Shown: one piece after another, positions 12,401-24,537 of the stretch
How positions within the stretch are numbered: position 1 is the first letter of the stretch
Layout of the letters: every line of letters begins with the position of its first letter
Assembly: GCA_036850595.1 (NCBI GenBank)
Contig: CM072162.1
Span: 18,529,758-18,593,757, forward strand
Direction of reading: 5' to 3'
DNA length: 64,000 nt
Origin: Rhyacichthys aspro
Taxonomy: Eukaryota; Chordata; Actinopteri; Gobiiformes; Rhyacichthyidae
Translations under genes and position numbers: made by a program
Notes under the pieces: generated by a model
Database searches by the model: none
What the model saw: only the letters and a program-made list of their open reading frames with translations
What the model was told of the DNA's origin: nothing

Positions 12401-14491
12401 AATTATAATCTTATTATTAACAACAGAGAAATTACACATTTTGTAACTGATGACATTACTGCCGTTGTCTTTTTGTGCATGTAAACATGTCACTGCTGTA
12501 GCCTGTTGTTGTGAGTAGTCACCTCGTGTTCATGTGAGGCCGATGGAAACAGCTGACCACGCTAAGGCGGGTAAATACTAGCTGCATGTTGTCCCGTATG
12601 TGCAGGCCACTTATTGGCATTTGTGAAATAGACCTTCGTTTGTACCAGGTGTCGTAGAATCCAACCAAATATCTCTGTGAACCCCAAAGGAAACCTGTAT
12701 AACCCTTTGTATAGCTGTCAGAAACTAAATAAGGGACAAAGTGTACGTAGCTACTCTATGTAATATCAATGTTGTCAAGTGTAACATAGGAGATATACCA
12801 TTATAGGAATTATTACTACTCCAACATTAGTACGAGTATTCTGGTTGTCGATATGTACAGTGAGTATCGTCTCTGTTCCCTGAGTAGAGCCTTCCCTTCA
12901 GCTTTTGTATCTGTGGTAAGGTTATATTTTAAAATGCCTAGCGCTGTTGACATCATGAGTAACCAGAAAACCACTGGTTTGGTTATGATGGGTTAATATG
13001 TAGAAATAACTTTGTGGTAATGGTTGTTCTTATTAATATAATGAGGGTTTGTTTAAACTGATCGCCAGCCAGCGTTTTAACCTGACGTTGCATGCTGCAA
13101 GAGACTGGAGCGTAGCATATAGTAGATATATATGCAATTGCACCCACTCGATTATTAGAAACACTGATGCTTTATGCACTCCCCAAACTGAAGCTTATTT
13201 GCCTTAACAGGGAACTGAAGTGGGATTATGTATATCAGGTATTTATGGCAAATCTACCTTTTTAAGTCCATTCTTACATGTTACATTTGATGTACTGTGT
13301 AAAGATCTTGTTCAGGGTTATTGTATATCATCATTATGCTTTATCCTGGGGTATTTCACGGCAGATGAGGCACACAATGGATATGAGCTGGTTTCAGAAA
13401 TATAATGTCCTTATCTATTGTTGTATTTAGAGAGTTCACCGTGAAATTGTATATGTGGTATATGTGTCAGTAGTTTTCCCCTTGAAAACCTTGGTACGGT
13501 TTCACAAAGATCCTTTAGACTGGGCTTTAATGTTAGGCTAGTCTTACACAAGCTAGAATTAAGAGTTAAAATTTCTAATCCTTGAATTTGTCTATAAAAA
13601 TATTAAGTTAAAATGAAGGAAAACGTTGCTCAACTGTTTAGCAGTTATTCATTTTTTTTACAATCCGTTGTCAGTGCAACTGTTACCATGACAATGCAGC
13701 ATTGACATAATATATAGTTAGCCATTAGTTAGCTGTTAGTTGGTTTTACTATTACCATTTTACTAAACATGGCCCCAGATAAGTTAGTTTTTATATTATA
13801 AAATGATTTAAAATTACAATTAAGACTAATGAGAGTTCTACAAAGCCTTAGTAAAACCATCCACAATACTTTATTCAGAATTAACAGTTAATGTGTTGTG
13901 ACTGTTTCCATGGCAACAAGGGTTAGCGAGTTAGCATTGAGGATCTATTCTATCTATCCACTGCATTGCTCTGTTGGAAATATGATAAGGACCAAGGACC
14001 ATCAGTGCATGTTTGTCTGTGCCCAAACAGCCTTGAGTTGAAATACCCCAGGATAAAGGGTCACACGTTTCATATTGTTTTATTTATAGCCTGTTTACTG
14101 CGTTGCTCACCAGCAGATAAGATGTGGGATAGCTGTATATTTCATGGGACTAATTATTGGACTGTAGCATTGGCTGCTGTATCATGTAAACCTGCTGACA
14201 GTGTGTGGTGCTGCCAAAGCTTTGAGGGTGTAGTGTGTTTTTTTTTTAACTTATATAATCGCTCAATCGTTCAAATACTGCTTAACACAACTAAAACCGA
14301 CTACACAAACCTCAAACTAACCGTAATCTTCAACATTCCTGTTAGAGGCTAATTGCTCAAGTGTTAATGTTTGTTTTTTATGCAAAAGCTGGCGTAGTTC
14401 TCTTTGATCCCATATTTGCTGGGTGAGATTTTTCCTTGTGTTTTTACAACAAGTGCTTTTGTAACCACCTCCTCATTTGTTCTCCATGGTT

Positions 14492-14655
14492 GTACACTCA
14501 CTGGCCACATTAATTAAGACAAATATTCATCTGCTTGTAAGCTGAGTATCATCCAATCACAAGGCAGCAACCACATGCATTTAGGCTTTAGACGATGTCA
14601 AGATGGTCTCCTGAAGCTCAAAGTAACCCTCCTAATGGCAAAAGGGGATTTAACA
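14492..14655. mobile_element. Decayed DNA-transposon remnant
   Basis: The stretch opens with a variant of the teleost repeat end 'ACACTCACTGGCCAC...TTA' and continues with 'CACAAGGCAGCAACCACATG' and 'GCATTTAGGC'. These match, from memory, parts of a very common fish DNA transposon. Only fragments remain, with no open frame and no clear second terminus. Family assignment rests on recall and needs a repeat-library search. Confidence 0.45.
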
Positions 14656-15877
14656 GGGCCAATCAAATAAAAAATGACACCAGTGCTCAGGAGAAAGTGG
14701 AAGATAGTTTGGCCTAATACAATTCAATTTTACATGTGATATTGCGCAGCTCTGTCTCTGTCCTCTGGCATCAACAAATCACTTTTGCTGCAGCTCACTT
14801 GATATTTATTCTCTGTAAACTCTAGAGAGGTTTGTGTGTGAAAATAAGTTGGTTCAGATTATGTAATACTGCAGCTAATAAAATAAAAAGGAGTAGATTG
14901 ACAGGAAACAGAGGGAGAAAAAAGGAGAAGTCATGGAGCTGAGTCAGTATTAAAACCTAAGTCACTCCACATTTCCAGCTCTTTCAGTGAGCCACCATTG
15001 TCCTTCTTGAGGTCATCTTAACATTGTCTGCAGCTACATGCATTGAGTTACTGCGTTGTGATTGGTTGATTATATATTCGCGTTCATAAACAGCTGAAAA
15101 GGCGTCTCAGATAAAGTGGACAGTGAGTTTTTGTAAAGATCCTCGGTCGTGATATTGTCCTGTGACTTCAGGGTCTTAAATGTTTTATTTGCACTGTTCA
15201 AGCACATCCTCCACATTTTGATCCAAGTGACTTGTTTTCTTCTACAATTGACTGTTGTCTTTATTTTCCACATTGTACTGAGATTGTATATTAAAGTATC
15301 CTATTTATTCTTATCCTCTTTGGGTGTGTTACTTGATAAAAGTGCACTGTTCACTTTTTGTCTAGGACGAATATTCCATTGGAATAAAATGTATATAAAA
15401 ACCTAAGTGTTGAATGAGACTTATTGTCAAATGAATTTAACTTATGACAAATTTGACAAATGAACCCAGGGTAACCTTAGTCAACAAATCAGGACCAAGT
15501 GAGTGATATAAGTATATATACAAGCACATTGAAAGAGCAGCAGGGAGTAATTCAAAGAAGTTAAACTATAAAAGTCTGTTCTTGTCTGTTCACAATAATA
15601 TTAAATCTGTTTCAATGGTCTTGAGGCAGTGTCCACTGTGGGCAAAACAAAGAGTCTGAGTAAAAGGGAAAAGTGCAACCGCAGCACTCTGTATTTCAAG
15701 TATTGAGTTCATTGCATTTTAATTTAAATATAAAGAGATCTGCAGTTCACCCTCCCACATGATATAACAATTATGTCATGTATATTATTCAACGAGTTTC
15801 CCTTGTGTTTATAAAATAATGTAATAGCTGACATTCTGAAAATTAGATTGGGCCTTAAAATCAGCCTGTCAAACTGT

Positions 15878-15893
15878 CTCTCTCTCTCTCAGT
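15878..15893. repeat. (CT)n simple repeat
   Basis: A short run of CT dinucleotides in the INPP5F-MCMBP intergenic region, not associated with any gene structure seen here. Confidence 0.8.
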
Positions 15894-16181
15894 CCGGTTT
15901 AAAAACCTGATATAAATCCCTTGGTATAAAGCCAAGAAAAAGCCTTATTGTCAGAGAGCTCATAGTGACTGTGGGTTGTTTACCAAAGAGTCTTGGGTTT
16001 ATTTTACATTTTGAAAACAACTGGTTGATTTTGGCTTGTGCTACAAAATGAAAAGTATAAAAACTCATTTCAAAGTCTAAACTACAGGATTAAATACACA
16101 TACACAATATATTGGGCTGTTAAACAGATTTAAACAATTAAATAACGTCAAACACTACATCTTTTTGGCACATGAAAAACA

Positions 16182-16187
16182 TTTATT
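16182..16187 (-). terminator. mcmbp: Candidate MCMBP poly(A) signal (AATAAA)
   Basis: AATAAA on the minus strand lies about 60 nt past the MCMBP stop. It is the nearest hexamer; a second lies near 15998-16003. Which one is used cannot be told from sequence alone. Confidence 0.4.
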
Positions 16188-16248
16188 ACAAATTCTTCTT
16201 TCAGTATGTAACAAAACAAAATATATCAAATATTCTCTGAAAGTGTGT

Positions 16249-19200
16249 TTAAGGCTCATTGCCGTTCACGCACTTGTACTGCTCCATTCGGCTCCCTCGC
16301 AGTGTCTCGATGTGTTTGGCCCTGAGCCACGTGTCTCTGGACAGAGCGGTCTGACCCAGGCTCAGTGACAGCAGCCTGCAGACAGACACATGTTAAGGCT
16401 TTAGCATAAAGCTTTTTCAATATTGGAGTCTACTGCTTTACCTACAACTGTTCATCGATAAATATTTTTAATGCAGTGAAGCATTTTGCAGAAAAAGCTG
16501 CCTACTGTCCCATGAATAAAAAAGGCAACTAAGAAAATACATCAACTATGAAAGTACTAGATTTATTTAGTGAACTGATACATTACATTGATATTAACCA
16601 TTTTATTCTGGCTGCAATGGCATATAAAGTGATGTAACATTTGACATTTTCATTGTTTGTCATAATACCAACAGAAAATAGACTACAGACTAATAAAATA
16701 TAGTCATTGACACTGAATCACAGCTCCTCTATGGACAGGGGGTGTTGTTTTGTGGGAACTGTTGTAGTTTTGTCTCACCTCGCTACAACCAGCAGCCGGT
16801 GGAGGTCTTCCGCTGAAATACTCTGAGGGTCGTCTTTCCTCATTTCCACAAAGTCATCCTCCACTGACTGTAGACAACACAGAAAGAAGAGAAGTTTAAG
16901 ACCAGTCAAACATAGTGTATTATACAGACAAGGCTCATCTTCAATGACATTACAGGACTGCATTTTCTCATTTATGGTCATATAATTAACAACAGATAGT
17001 TGTCATTTTTATTAAATAAGGTTCAACTGTAACCATCACCTGCATCTATGCTGATTATTTCTCTCTGCTTTGGTTTAAGCTACACTCCACTGTTGCAGAG
17101 AGTCAAAATACTAACTACAGCAGCCTCAGAGGGTCAAATTTATAGCTTAAACAATTCAATTTTTAGAGTACAGACAGTGATTACTAATGAAAAGGCCTAG
17201 CGTCTCACCTTGGTCATTTCGTCAGAGATACTGTAGTCGAGCAGCTGAGCCACGCTCAGGTACGTCCTGAACTTGTTGAGCTGCGAGGAGGCGGTCGGAA
17301 GCATGTGGAGCCCACTGAGATACTCGTCCATGTGCGACGGGGCAACCTGAGACTGCAGGTGTACCTGACAGTCCGACTGTGGGGCAAACAGAGACACAGA
17401 GTTTACAAAAGCACTTACTACACTTCCTTAACAATCCTACAATGTTGTTTTTAAGATTTTTACCATAACTTTTAGTTTTTAAGGACCCACAGAGCTTAAG
17501 ACTAAGGGCTTGAACTGAAATGTGTTTGTATAAATTTCAACTTGAAATGAAAGCCTAAATACTTCTTGTAGGCATCACAGCAAAATTATTTAATAAACTG
17601 AAGAGACAGCTTTTGACTGGAGCTATTGCAATATCCATATAATCTCTAAAGCAGTTATGTTATGGTACTGTTTTTCTTGTGTATTCACTCCCTGTAGATC
17701 CAATAAATGGCTGTGAAGTGCTTTAATTCAAACTGTGGAGCAACCAAATGTACAGTGTAGTGGTAAGTTAATGGGACCAGTGAAAACAGAGGAAGAGAAA
17801 AGAAGCCAAATTGGGCATCAGTCATGGTTTAGCGTTTTCCTGCAGCACAAAGAAACACCCACGACCTCGGGTGAAAAACAAAACAAAAAAACAGAGAGAA
17901 TTGACTCCTGTTTCAGATACAGGAGATAAATATATTTAAAAAAACATATAAAGTAATGGATTATCTCAGAAACTGACTGCCTTTTACAAAACTGAGTTTA
18001 GTTATCACATGTTTTCCTAATATTAAGCAGTCCTACTTTCAACTAATGCACTTCCTCTTATATTTCCCAACTATTATGCCCCTGGATGTCTTCTGAATGA
18101 GTTAATAACTTATTGTACTATTCTCCTGACTCCTGATCAGCCCCTGAGAGCGACACCGAGCCGACCCTGACGCTGCTCCCGGGACTGTTACCGTGACACC
18201 AGCTGCAGCCATAGCAACACTTCAGACCAACAACCAGAATAGCACACAGCACATTCCTGGGCTGGTCACAACTGAGTGAGACTCGGGCCAAAGCCGAGGG
18301 GCTGGAGGGGCTGTGGTGGCCAATGACAACAGAGAAGAGAGTGACATCGACTGGAAACAACCTCTGGTGTCTGATGAACTCTGCCCCGCGTTACAGACAT
18401 ATTACTGGTTGTTTTGTAGAGATGTCAAGCACAATTGCTGACACTGTGATACAGAATGATAAACTGTGAGTCTTTTGACACTTGAGCAGAGCACAGTTTG
18501 CTCTTTATTTTTATCATTTGATTATTTAATTTACAGTAAAATATTTCAGGGTTGTTACTCAGTGCAGCTACTATTAAGGCAGTCAAGGTCAAACGAGAAT
18601 TTTTTTATGAAAGAATTGGAAAAGAAAACATCTGCAGAGAAACAAAAGACGAGACAGCGCTGGTTTTCTGGAGCATTGTAGTATTACAGACTCGTCAATG
18701 TTTGGGAAACACTGTGTACATTATCTTATTTCTTTCATGGTTCAGGCTCAAATCTGGACATAACAGATGAGTGCAATACTAATGAACTCTACTGTGACAC
18801 TTTCTCAGGTTAAAGAGAGTTTTTTGACTGTGACTGACTGCATTTGTTGTGATGCAGGCTATTTCTACTCCGAGACAGGATATGATTTGCAATATTTGGA
18901 TTTCTGATTGTGCAAAGTAAGGACAAGCACTTATGCCACTAACCTATTCACTTGGTCACACCATAATAACAGTAAAAGGCTGAATATTTTTACATCCAAA
19001 GCTTGGCTCATGGAATACAATAGCATTACTGCCATTTAAGCAATCCTTCAGATACTACACTAGATATTACAATACGAATAGACTATTGAACTACACTTAT
19101 CCACAGTCCATTACCTATCTATCTGTTCTTTATGTAAATGTGACTGTAAATAAAAGAGATACAGCTCAGTGTGAGGACAAACTGATGGAAACCTAACCCC

Positions 19201-22200
19201 TCCCTGTCCGGTCCGGGTGAAGGAGAAGACAGTGTCCTACCGGCAGCAGCGAGCGGCCCTCTGACGCGATGAGCACGTTAATATTGCAGGGGAATTCCAT
19301 CTGGTGGTAGTTAAAGTCATAATCAACCTTCTGCCAAGAGATCAGGTTTCCCAGAGCCGTCACGTTCCTCACACCTGCTCCAACACACAGCCACATCCAC
19401 ATGTTTCAGGTCAAACTCGAGTTCAGAGCGTCTTACAGAGCCTCAGTGTCGGCCTCTTGTGGCTTCTAGCTGTGGCTCACCTGTCGTGTCCAGCTGCCCC
19501 TGCTCCAGACGGGTCTCGTCCAGGTAGAGCGACGTGTTTTTGGCCAGCTGCAGGGCTCCGCTCACTAGACGATTGGCCACGTAGTCCTTCTTTGGCACCA
19601 AACGCATGTGGTTCATGTTCTGGAGGCTCATGGCCAGATAATAGGACTGTGGAATAATGATAAAAGACATTTCAAACAAAGATGATGTTGATAATTTGTT
19701 GTCAGAATAGGTTTGACAATATTCTTTATTCATTAACTATTGCTTATCTTTTATAAGACTACTTTAACCCCAAAGGTATGACATATGGTTTTATTTCTGT
19801 GCTTCTCCTCAGGTTTTCTTAAGCAAATGTAAAAGTGCAGCACTGGTAGCTGTTTGTAAAGGCACTCACTGACGGCACAAGCTGCTGGATGATCTGATAA
19901 AGCCGCTCAGTGTACGAGGACACTGTGGGACAGCCACTGAGGTTCAAGGTGAACTTTCCCAGAGGAAGAACATCCCGCCGGGCGTATCTTTAAAACAGAT
20001 AACCACAAAGTGAGCAGAGATTTGGCATGTGGTCATGAAACAAGGTTATTACAAAGAGATATTTACACAGTGGAAATGAGATGCAGAATGAGGTATTCAG
20101 CCACCAAAGCGTCTCCCAGAAGAACGTGAGTGAAGTATGAGAGCAGCTCTGCCCTGACGGAGGCCATTTCACTCAGGGTCGAAGACAGAACTAAGAACAC
20201 AGACACAAAGAGGAAAATTAGTCCAGGCAAACACACAACTAAAAATGTAATTTACGGTTTAAAATTCAAAAGTAACATAGCACTATTAATGGACATAAAA
20301 CTCCTGTTTGGGTCCATTTTTTCCTTTTGTTCATAATTTGTTAAAACATTAATTTAATATACACTTTAGCTCAGTGTCAAACTCATTTTAGTTCAGGGGC
20401 CACATACAGCCCAATTTGATCCGCAATGGACAGGGCGAGTGAAATAATTCAATATAATGTTCAATTCTGGGTCTCTGTGTTGTGTTAGGTCCAATACTCC
20501 TATTAAAACAGTGCTACATCCAGAACAATACCGGCAGATTTAGTGGAAACCAAATGACAGAGTAAATCAAGCTGAAAGTGGTCTAGAGCAGTGTTCACTG
20601 TCTACAGCTGGTCCTTACATGTGCTGCTGTCCTCCAGAGCCGCAGAGGGCAACAGGGGGTTGTTGTGGGGCAGGGGCCTGGCGTGGACCATGTGGAGGCG
20701 TGGGACGAGCGAGGCGGGAGGACAGTGTACCCTCTGCTCCTCCGCCGTCTCCATCGAGTCTGTCGGGTCGAGCAGGGCTGAACTTTCTCTGTGGAGACGC
20801 CAAAATATGGAAAATTAAAACTGATGTGGCAACTGTGCTTTTCTGACTTTGCTTTGGACATTTCCCATTCCCCCTGTCCCAAGCTTAAATGTAAAGAATG
20901 CATTTTTTACTGTATCTGATTAAAACTGATTAGTATCTTGAAATGAAAGTGAATCTGGATCAAGCAGTCATGATCAGACATATGCATAGTAGTAGTTATT
21001 AACAAATAAGAAGTCATATTTATAGTATAGCATTTCAAAAAAATGTGTTTAATATCCTCCTAGCCAAAGTAGTAAGGGAACATTTTAAATTAAATGACTC
21101 ATGAAAAGGTCATCTGCTCTGTGCATGAGATAACTGACTATATTAGATTATAAGCAGCTCAGCCTTATGCTCTGTCAACGGTCCAAAAGTGGATAGTTAT
21201 TTGCCAGAGTCAGTCTTACTTTTCGTCGCTCAGAGCACTGAGAGCGGGACTGACAGAGAGGATCCCGTAAACCTCAAGCATGTCGTTGAGTTTAAAGCTG
21301 TCCCAGTCTTCGTAAACCTGCAACACAGCTTCAGAGTTTAGTACGTTTTAAATGGCTTCCGTAGTGTTGGGTATAATAAAAAAAAAAGGATGTACACTCA
21401 CTTTGATGAGGCAGGAGGGGCCTTTCTCTCCGGGCAGAGGGAAGTTCAGGTCCAGGTGAGATGTAGTTGAAGGTTGACTTGAGGGAGCTTCTGTCTCTTG
21501 TCGTTTACAGTCGCCGTTTCCGTGATGTTCAGTCTGAGTCTGAGAACCTAGAAACAAAACAAGGCCATAGGTGTGAAATAAAAGAAACATTGATTAGATA
21601 TGGTGTAAATTATGAATGACTTTATGATATTTTGAGGTACCTTTCCCCTTACATTTCACTGTATGTCTATAAATACAATTATATTGATTAGTGGTAGAGT
21701 GGGTTGTATACATTATGTCACAGAAAGCATAAAACTTTGACAAGCAGCTCTCTGAAGGGATTCAATTCCCCCTTATATTCAATTAAATGTTTGTTGTGTC
21801 CGTGGCAGGTCATATGAGCCAGATAAAGGCTTGATTTGTCTGCATCATACTGAAATCCAAATCAGTGATTCATGGCCATTCGACCCTTCTATGTGGTGTG
21901 TATGCGCCAGTCTTCTGTGCAGTTCATCTTTAGCATAGTTTCATGTTAAAACATCTCTGACTATGCAATTGGTCATTTAGAGCCGACTACTGCTGTTTCA
22001 CATGAACACCACAGCTCCACAAACAAACCCAGGGTAAACCCACTTATCAAGACTGTAAATGTTAGGTTTACAGGCTTCAAAGCTAAAGACCTGTTTGGTG
22101 TGTGTCCATCTCGTCCACATCATCATCTTCCTCGTAGCTGCGTTTCTGTCGGCTCGGCACATACGAAGTGGAAGGAACAACTCGTGCTTGGCTTGAGGCG

Positions 22201-23469
22201 GTGTAACAGTGAGACAGAGTTAAGAAAAACTAGCAACTGATGTGTAAAATAACATCTTATGATCACTCTGCCTGTGTAGAAGATGAATACTATACGTTTA
22301 CGCACAATGAAAGGATATCTCTTTCACCCAGGGGTTTTCCCCAGGAACAGGCACACAGTAGAAAGTCTGTCTCTCTGCAGTCACTGTGTTTTTGGAGTTA
22401 AAATCAACCTACAGAAAAACACAACAGTGCTATTAAGAAAGAAGCAGAGGTAAATAAATAATTTTTAAATTGACATAGACGTACCCCACACTCTGCCACA
22501 TCTCTGTACTTTCTACATTTCAAAACCTGCAGACACATACATAATATTTAACAGATATATGCAATAATATGCATATGCAATAGTATTTAAACGGCAATAC
22601 AGATTTCTAAAGAAGTTAAAAAAAAAAGAAAAAGCACTTACTCTGGCCTTTGTAGACGGATCAACAGTCTCATACACTCCCATATAAAACTCTGGATCAA
22701 ACATGTCTTGGATTAAACAGCGAAATTTAACCAGACTGTTGGGCTTCAGGTAATGCAGCGGGACGTCGTTCAAAGAGGGAACCTGGAACATAATTAATTT
22801 GAGTAAATATTGGTTAAGTATTGTGTTAAGAATAAAAGTAGGGATTACAGCCTTACCCAGGTCTGAGTGTCTTTCTCTTTGAGCTGCTCCTTGAAGAAAC
22901 TGACTGCCTTTGCCTCCCATCTGGAGTCTGGATTGTTCTGGGAATCAGCTGGAAAGTAATTAGTTATAAATTAGTTGTAATTCTACCCAACATTTTATTA
23001 AAGGTCTAAAACTATATCACACAGGGCCAACATTTGTTCATATGCATGGGATCCATGTGTTTTGGATATTTTCCCTAATACCCAAATTATAATTGTACTC
23101 TACTGTTTCCATGACAACATGCATTAGCGTTACGTGCATTAAAAGTTACTTTAAGATTTAGCATACACTTTTGACAAGTTGGAGTTTCTAAAGCTGTGTG
23201 CTAATTACACAGCACAGAGTAACAGTATATTTGTCTCTGGGTGGTTCTGGTTGTAGTTGTGACCTACAAACCCCAGTTATTTGCTAAACTGAAAGTAAAT
23301 GTACATAGCCACATGGATGCAGAGGGTAGTTAGCATGCTAAGTGGCTAACTGGTTGGCTCCCGTTCATCGTTAGCTGTCAATGAGCGCAGCCCCGGCACT
23401 TTGTCACTCACCAAACATCCCCTCTACAACATCCAGCGGGTTGTTAATCCAGTCCTGTGTGGAGTGCAT
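16249..23469 (-). CDS. mcmbp: MCMBP, MCM complex-binding protein, 16 exons, 626 aa
   Basis: Exons in transcript order: 23469-23412, 22948-22857, 22782-22642, 22526-22485, 22408-22302, 22191-22091, 21547-21402, 21317-21220, 20788-20619, 20190-20067, 19987-19870, 19646-19481, 19374-19241, 17376-17209, 16867-16779, 16375-16249. The sum is 1881 nt. The protein starts MHSTQDWINNPLDVVEGMF and includes VPSLNDVPLHYLKPNSLVKF, DLNFPLPGEKGPSCL, GDALVAEYLILHLIST and QKVDYDFNYHQMEFPCNIN. It ends CVNGNEP; human MCMBP is 642 aa by memory. Known role: nuclear partner of MCM2-7 that replaces MCM2, needed for MCM assembly and unloading and for sister-chromatid cohesion. An acidic, low-complexity segment spans about residues 160-200. 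The donors of exon 5 (GTAAAC) and exon 6 (GTCTTT) are weak, so those two ends are the least certain. It is divergent from SEC23IP. Confidence 0.93.
20372..20430 (+). repeat. Interspersed repeat, copy 1 of 2 ('gccacatacagcccaattt' family)
   Basis: The block contains GTGTCAAACTCATTTTAGTT followed by CAGGGGCCACATACAGCC and CAATTTGATC. An inverted relative occurs at 50211-50262 in RET. The motif is a widespread vertebrate, especially teleost, interspersed repeat by memory. It lies in the MCMBP intron between exons 9 and 10 (transcript order). Confidence 0.6.
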
Positions 23470-24537
23470 CTTTTTCAGCGAAACAGACTGTAAGTAAATA
23501 AAAAAGTCCAACTAAAATCTTATGGAATCGCTAGTTTGTTGACTTTCCCTCGGCTCAGTCTGAGTGAGCAGCAGAAGCCAGGGCGGGAAACTTTCGTCAC
23601 TGAGGTTCGTTTGATTTGAGAAAAGAGACCGACCGGGTAAAGATTCTCAGACGGAACAAAAAGATAAATTAATTATACAAAAATTCAGAGCAGCTCTTTG
23701 TTTAAATGTACTTAATTTTTAACTGCTGTAAAATAGTCCATTCATAAATTGTTATTTTTTTAGTCTAAACCAAGAGAAAAAGCTCACAGATATCTAAGAA
23801 AATCTTATATAGTAATAATAATTTAACTTTATTGATATTATACTACTATTCATGATTCATACGTGTATGAGTTTGGCTGCCTGTCAAATCAGACGCCGTT
23901 GCCATGGACAACAGCCAATTCTTTGAGATGTGGAATTATTTTGTGACTTTTGTATTTTAATAGTTTAACCAATAAGTCATCATATAGATGCAATGCGACA
24001 ATTTCTCTCATGACAAGATAAAGAAGAGAGGATAAAAGAAAAAAGAGATCATACAGAAGGTTTAAATAAGTTATTCTTGTTTGAAAGAGAAGTACACACT
24101 AACTGAATCAGTGGTGTCAGCTACTTTGGCACAACCGCTTTCAAACAATTCACATTTTTATAAAATGTACTGAAGAAAACATTTGGAAATCACACTATAC
24201 AAATCAAAAAATGCGTTCAGAAGAATATATGTGTGATGAAAAGGGGTTTACTAGTTTTTCGAAATCGAAAAACCAAAATTTCTCTGCGCTGACTACTTTT
24301 CGCCAGTAGGGGCGGTGTTAAAAAAAAGCGCTAAGTTAAGTAAACGTCATCTTAACGCCCTGCGTGTCTTCGTAGATCTACAAATCATCTGCTCTCCCAA
24401 TGCACTGTTTATTTGTCCTCGCTCATGATTCACAGCTCAGCAGAAATCTGGCCGAGGAAAAGCGACCTGTTTGTGGGCTGGTCATGTACTGCCGGCCTGT
24501 TCCGGTAGTGGCTTGCTACGTGTAATTTTAAGGAAAA
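23470..24537. promoter_or_regulatory. Shared MCMBP/SEC23IP head-to-head promoter region
   Basis: The two start codons face away from each other across 1068 bp. GC- and CpG-richer pieces lie close to each gene (about 23560-23640 and 24290-24500), with an AT-rich middle. GGGCGGGAAA at 23581-23590 reads TTTCCCGCCC on the MCMBP strand, a good E2F-type site about 110 bp upstream of the MCMBP ATG. That would suit a replication gene. No TATA box is evident at a sensible distance from either gene. Transcription start sites were not determined. Confidence 0.55.

Larger units (their letters stand above)
11464..15405 (+). other. inpp5f: Probable long 3' UTR / downstream region of INPP5F
   Basis: No credible coding exon follows the INPP5F stop codon before MCMBP. 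The stretch is AT-rich with scattered short ORFs that have no splice support or recognisable protein. An AATAAA hexamer at 15383-15388 is a possible distal poly(A) signal, and another at 12181-12186 lies inside an inserted element. The region holds a 472-bp inverted-repeat element (11925-12396) and a transposon remnant (about 14492-14655). The real 3' end could be any of several sites; transcript data would decide. Confidence 0.45.

Noticed and set aside
13966..14352. 128-codon plus-strand ORF downstream of INPP5F
   Set aside because: No recognisable protein, no splice or promoter context, and low-complexity composition typical of 3' UTR sequence.
20595..20903. ORFs on both strands around the MCMBP exon at 20788-20619
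   Set aside because: Only the minus-strand frame giving ESSALLDPTDSMETAEEQ matches MCMBP. The others are shadows.
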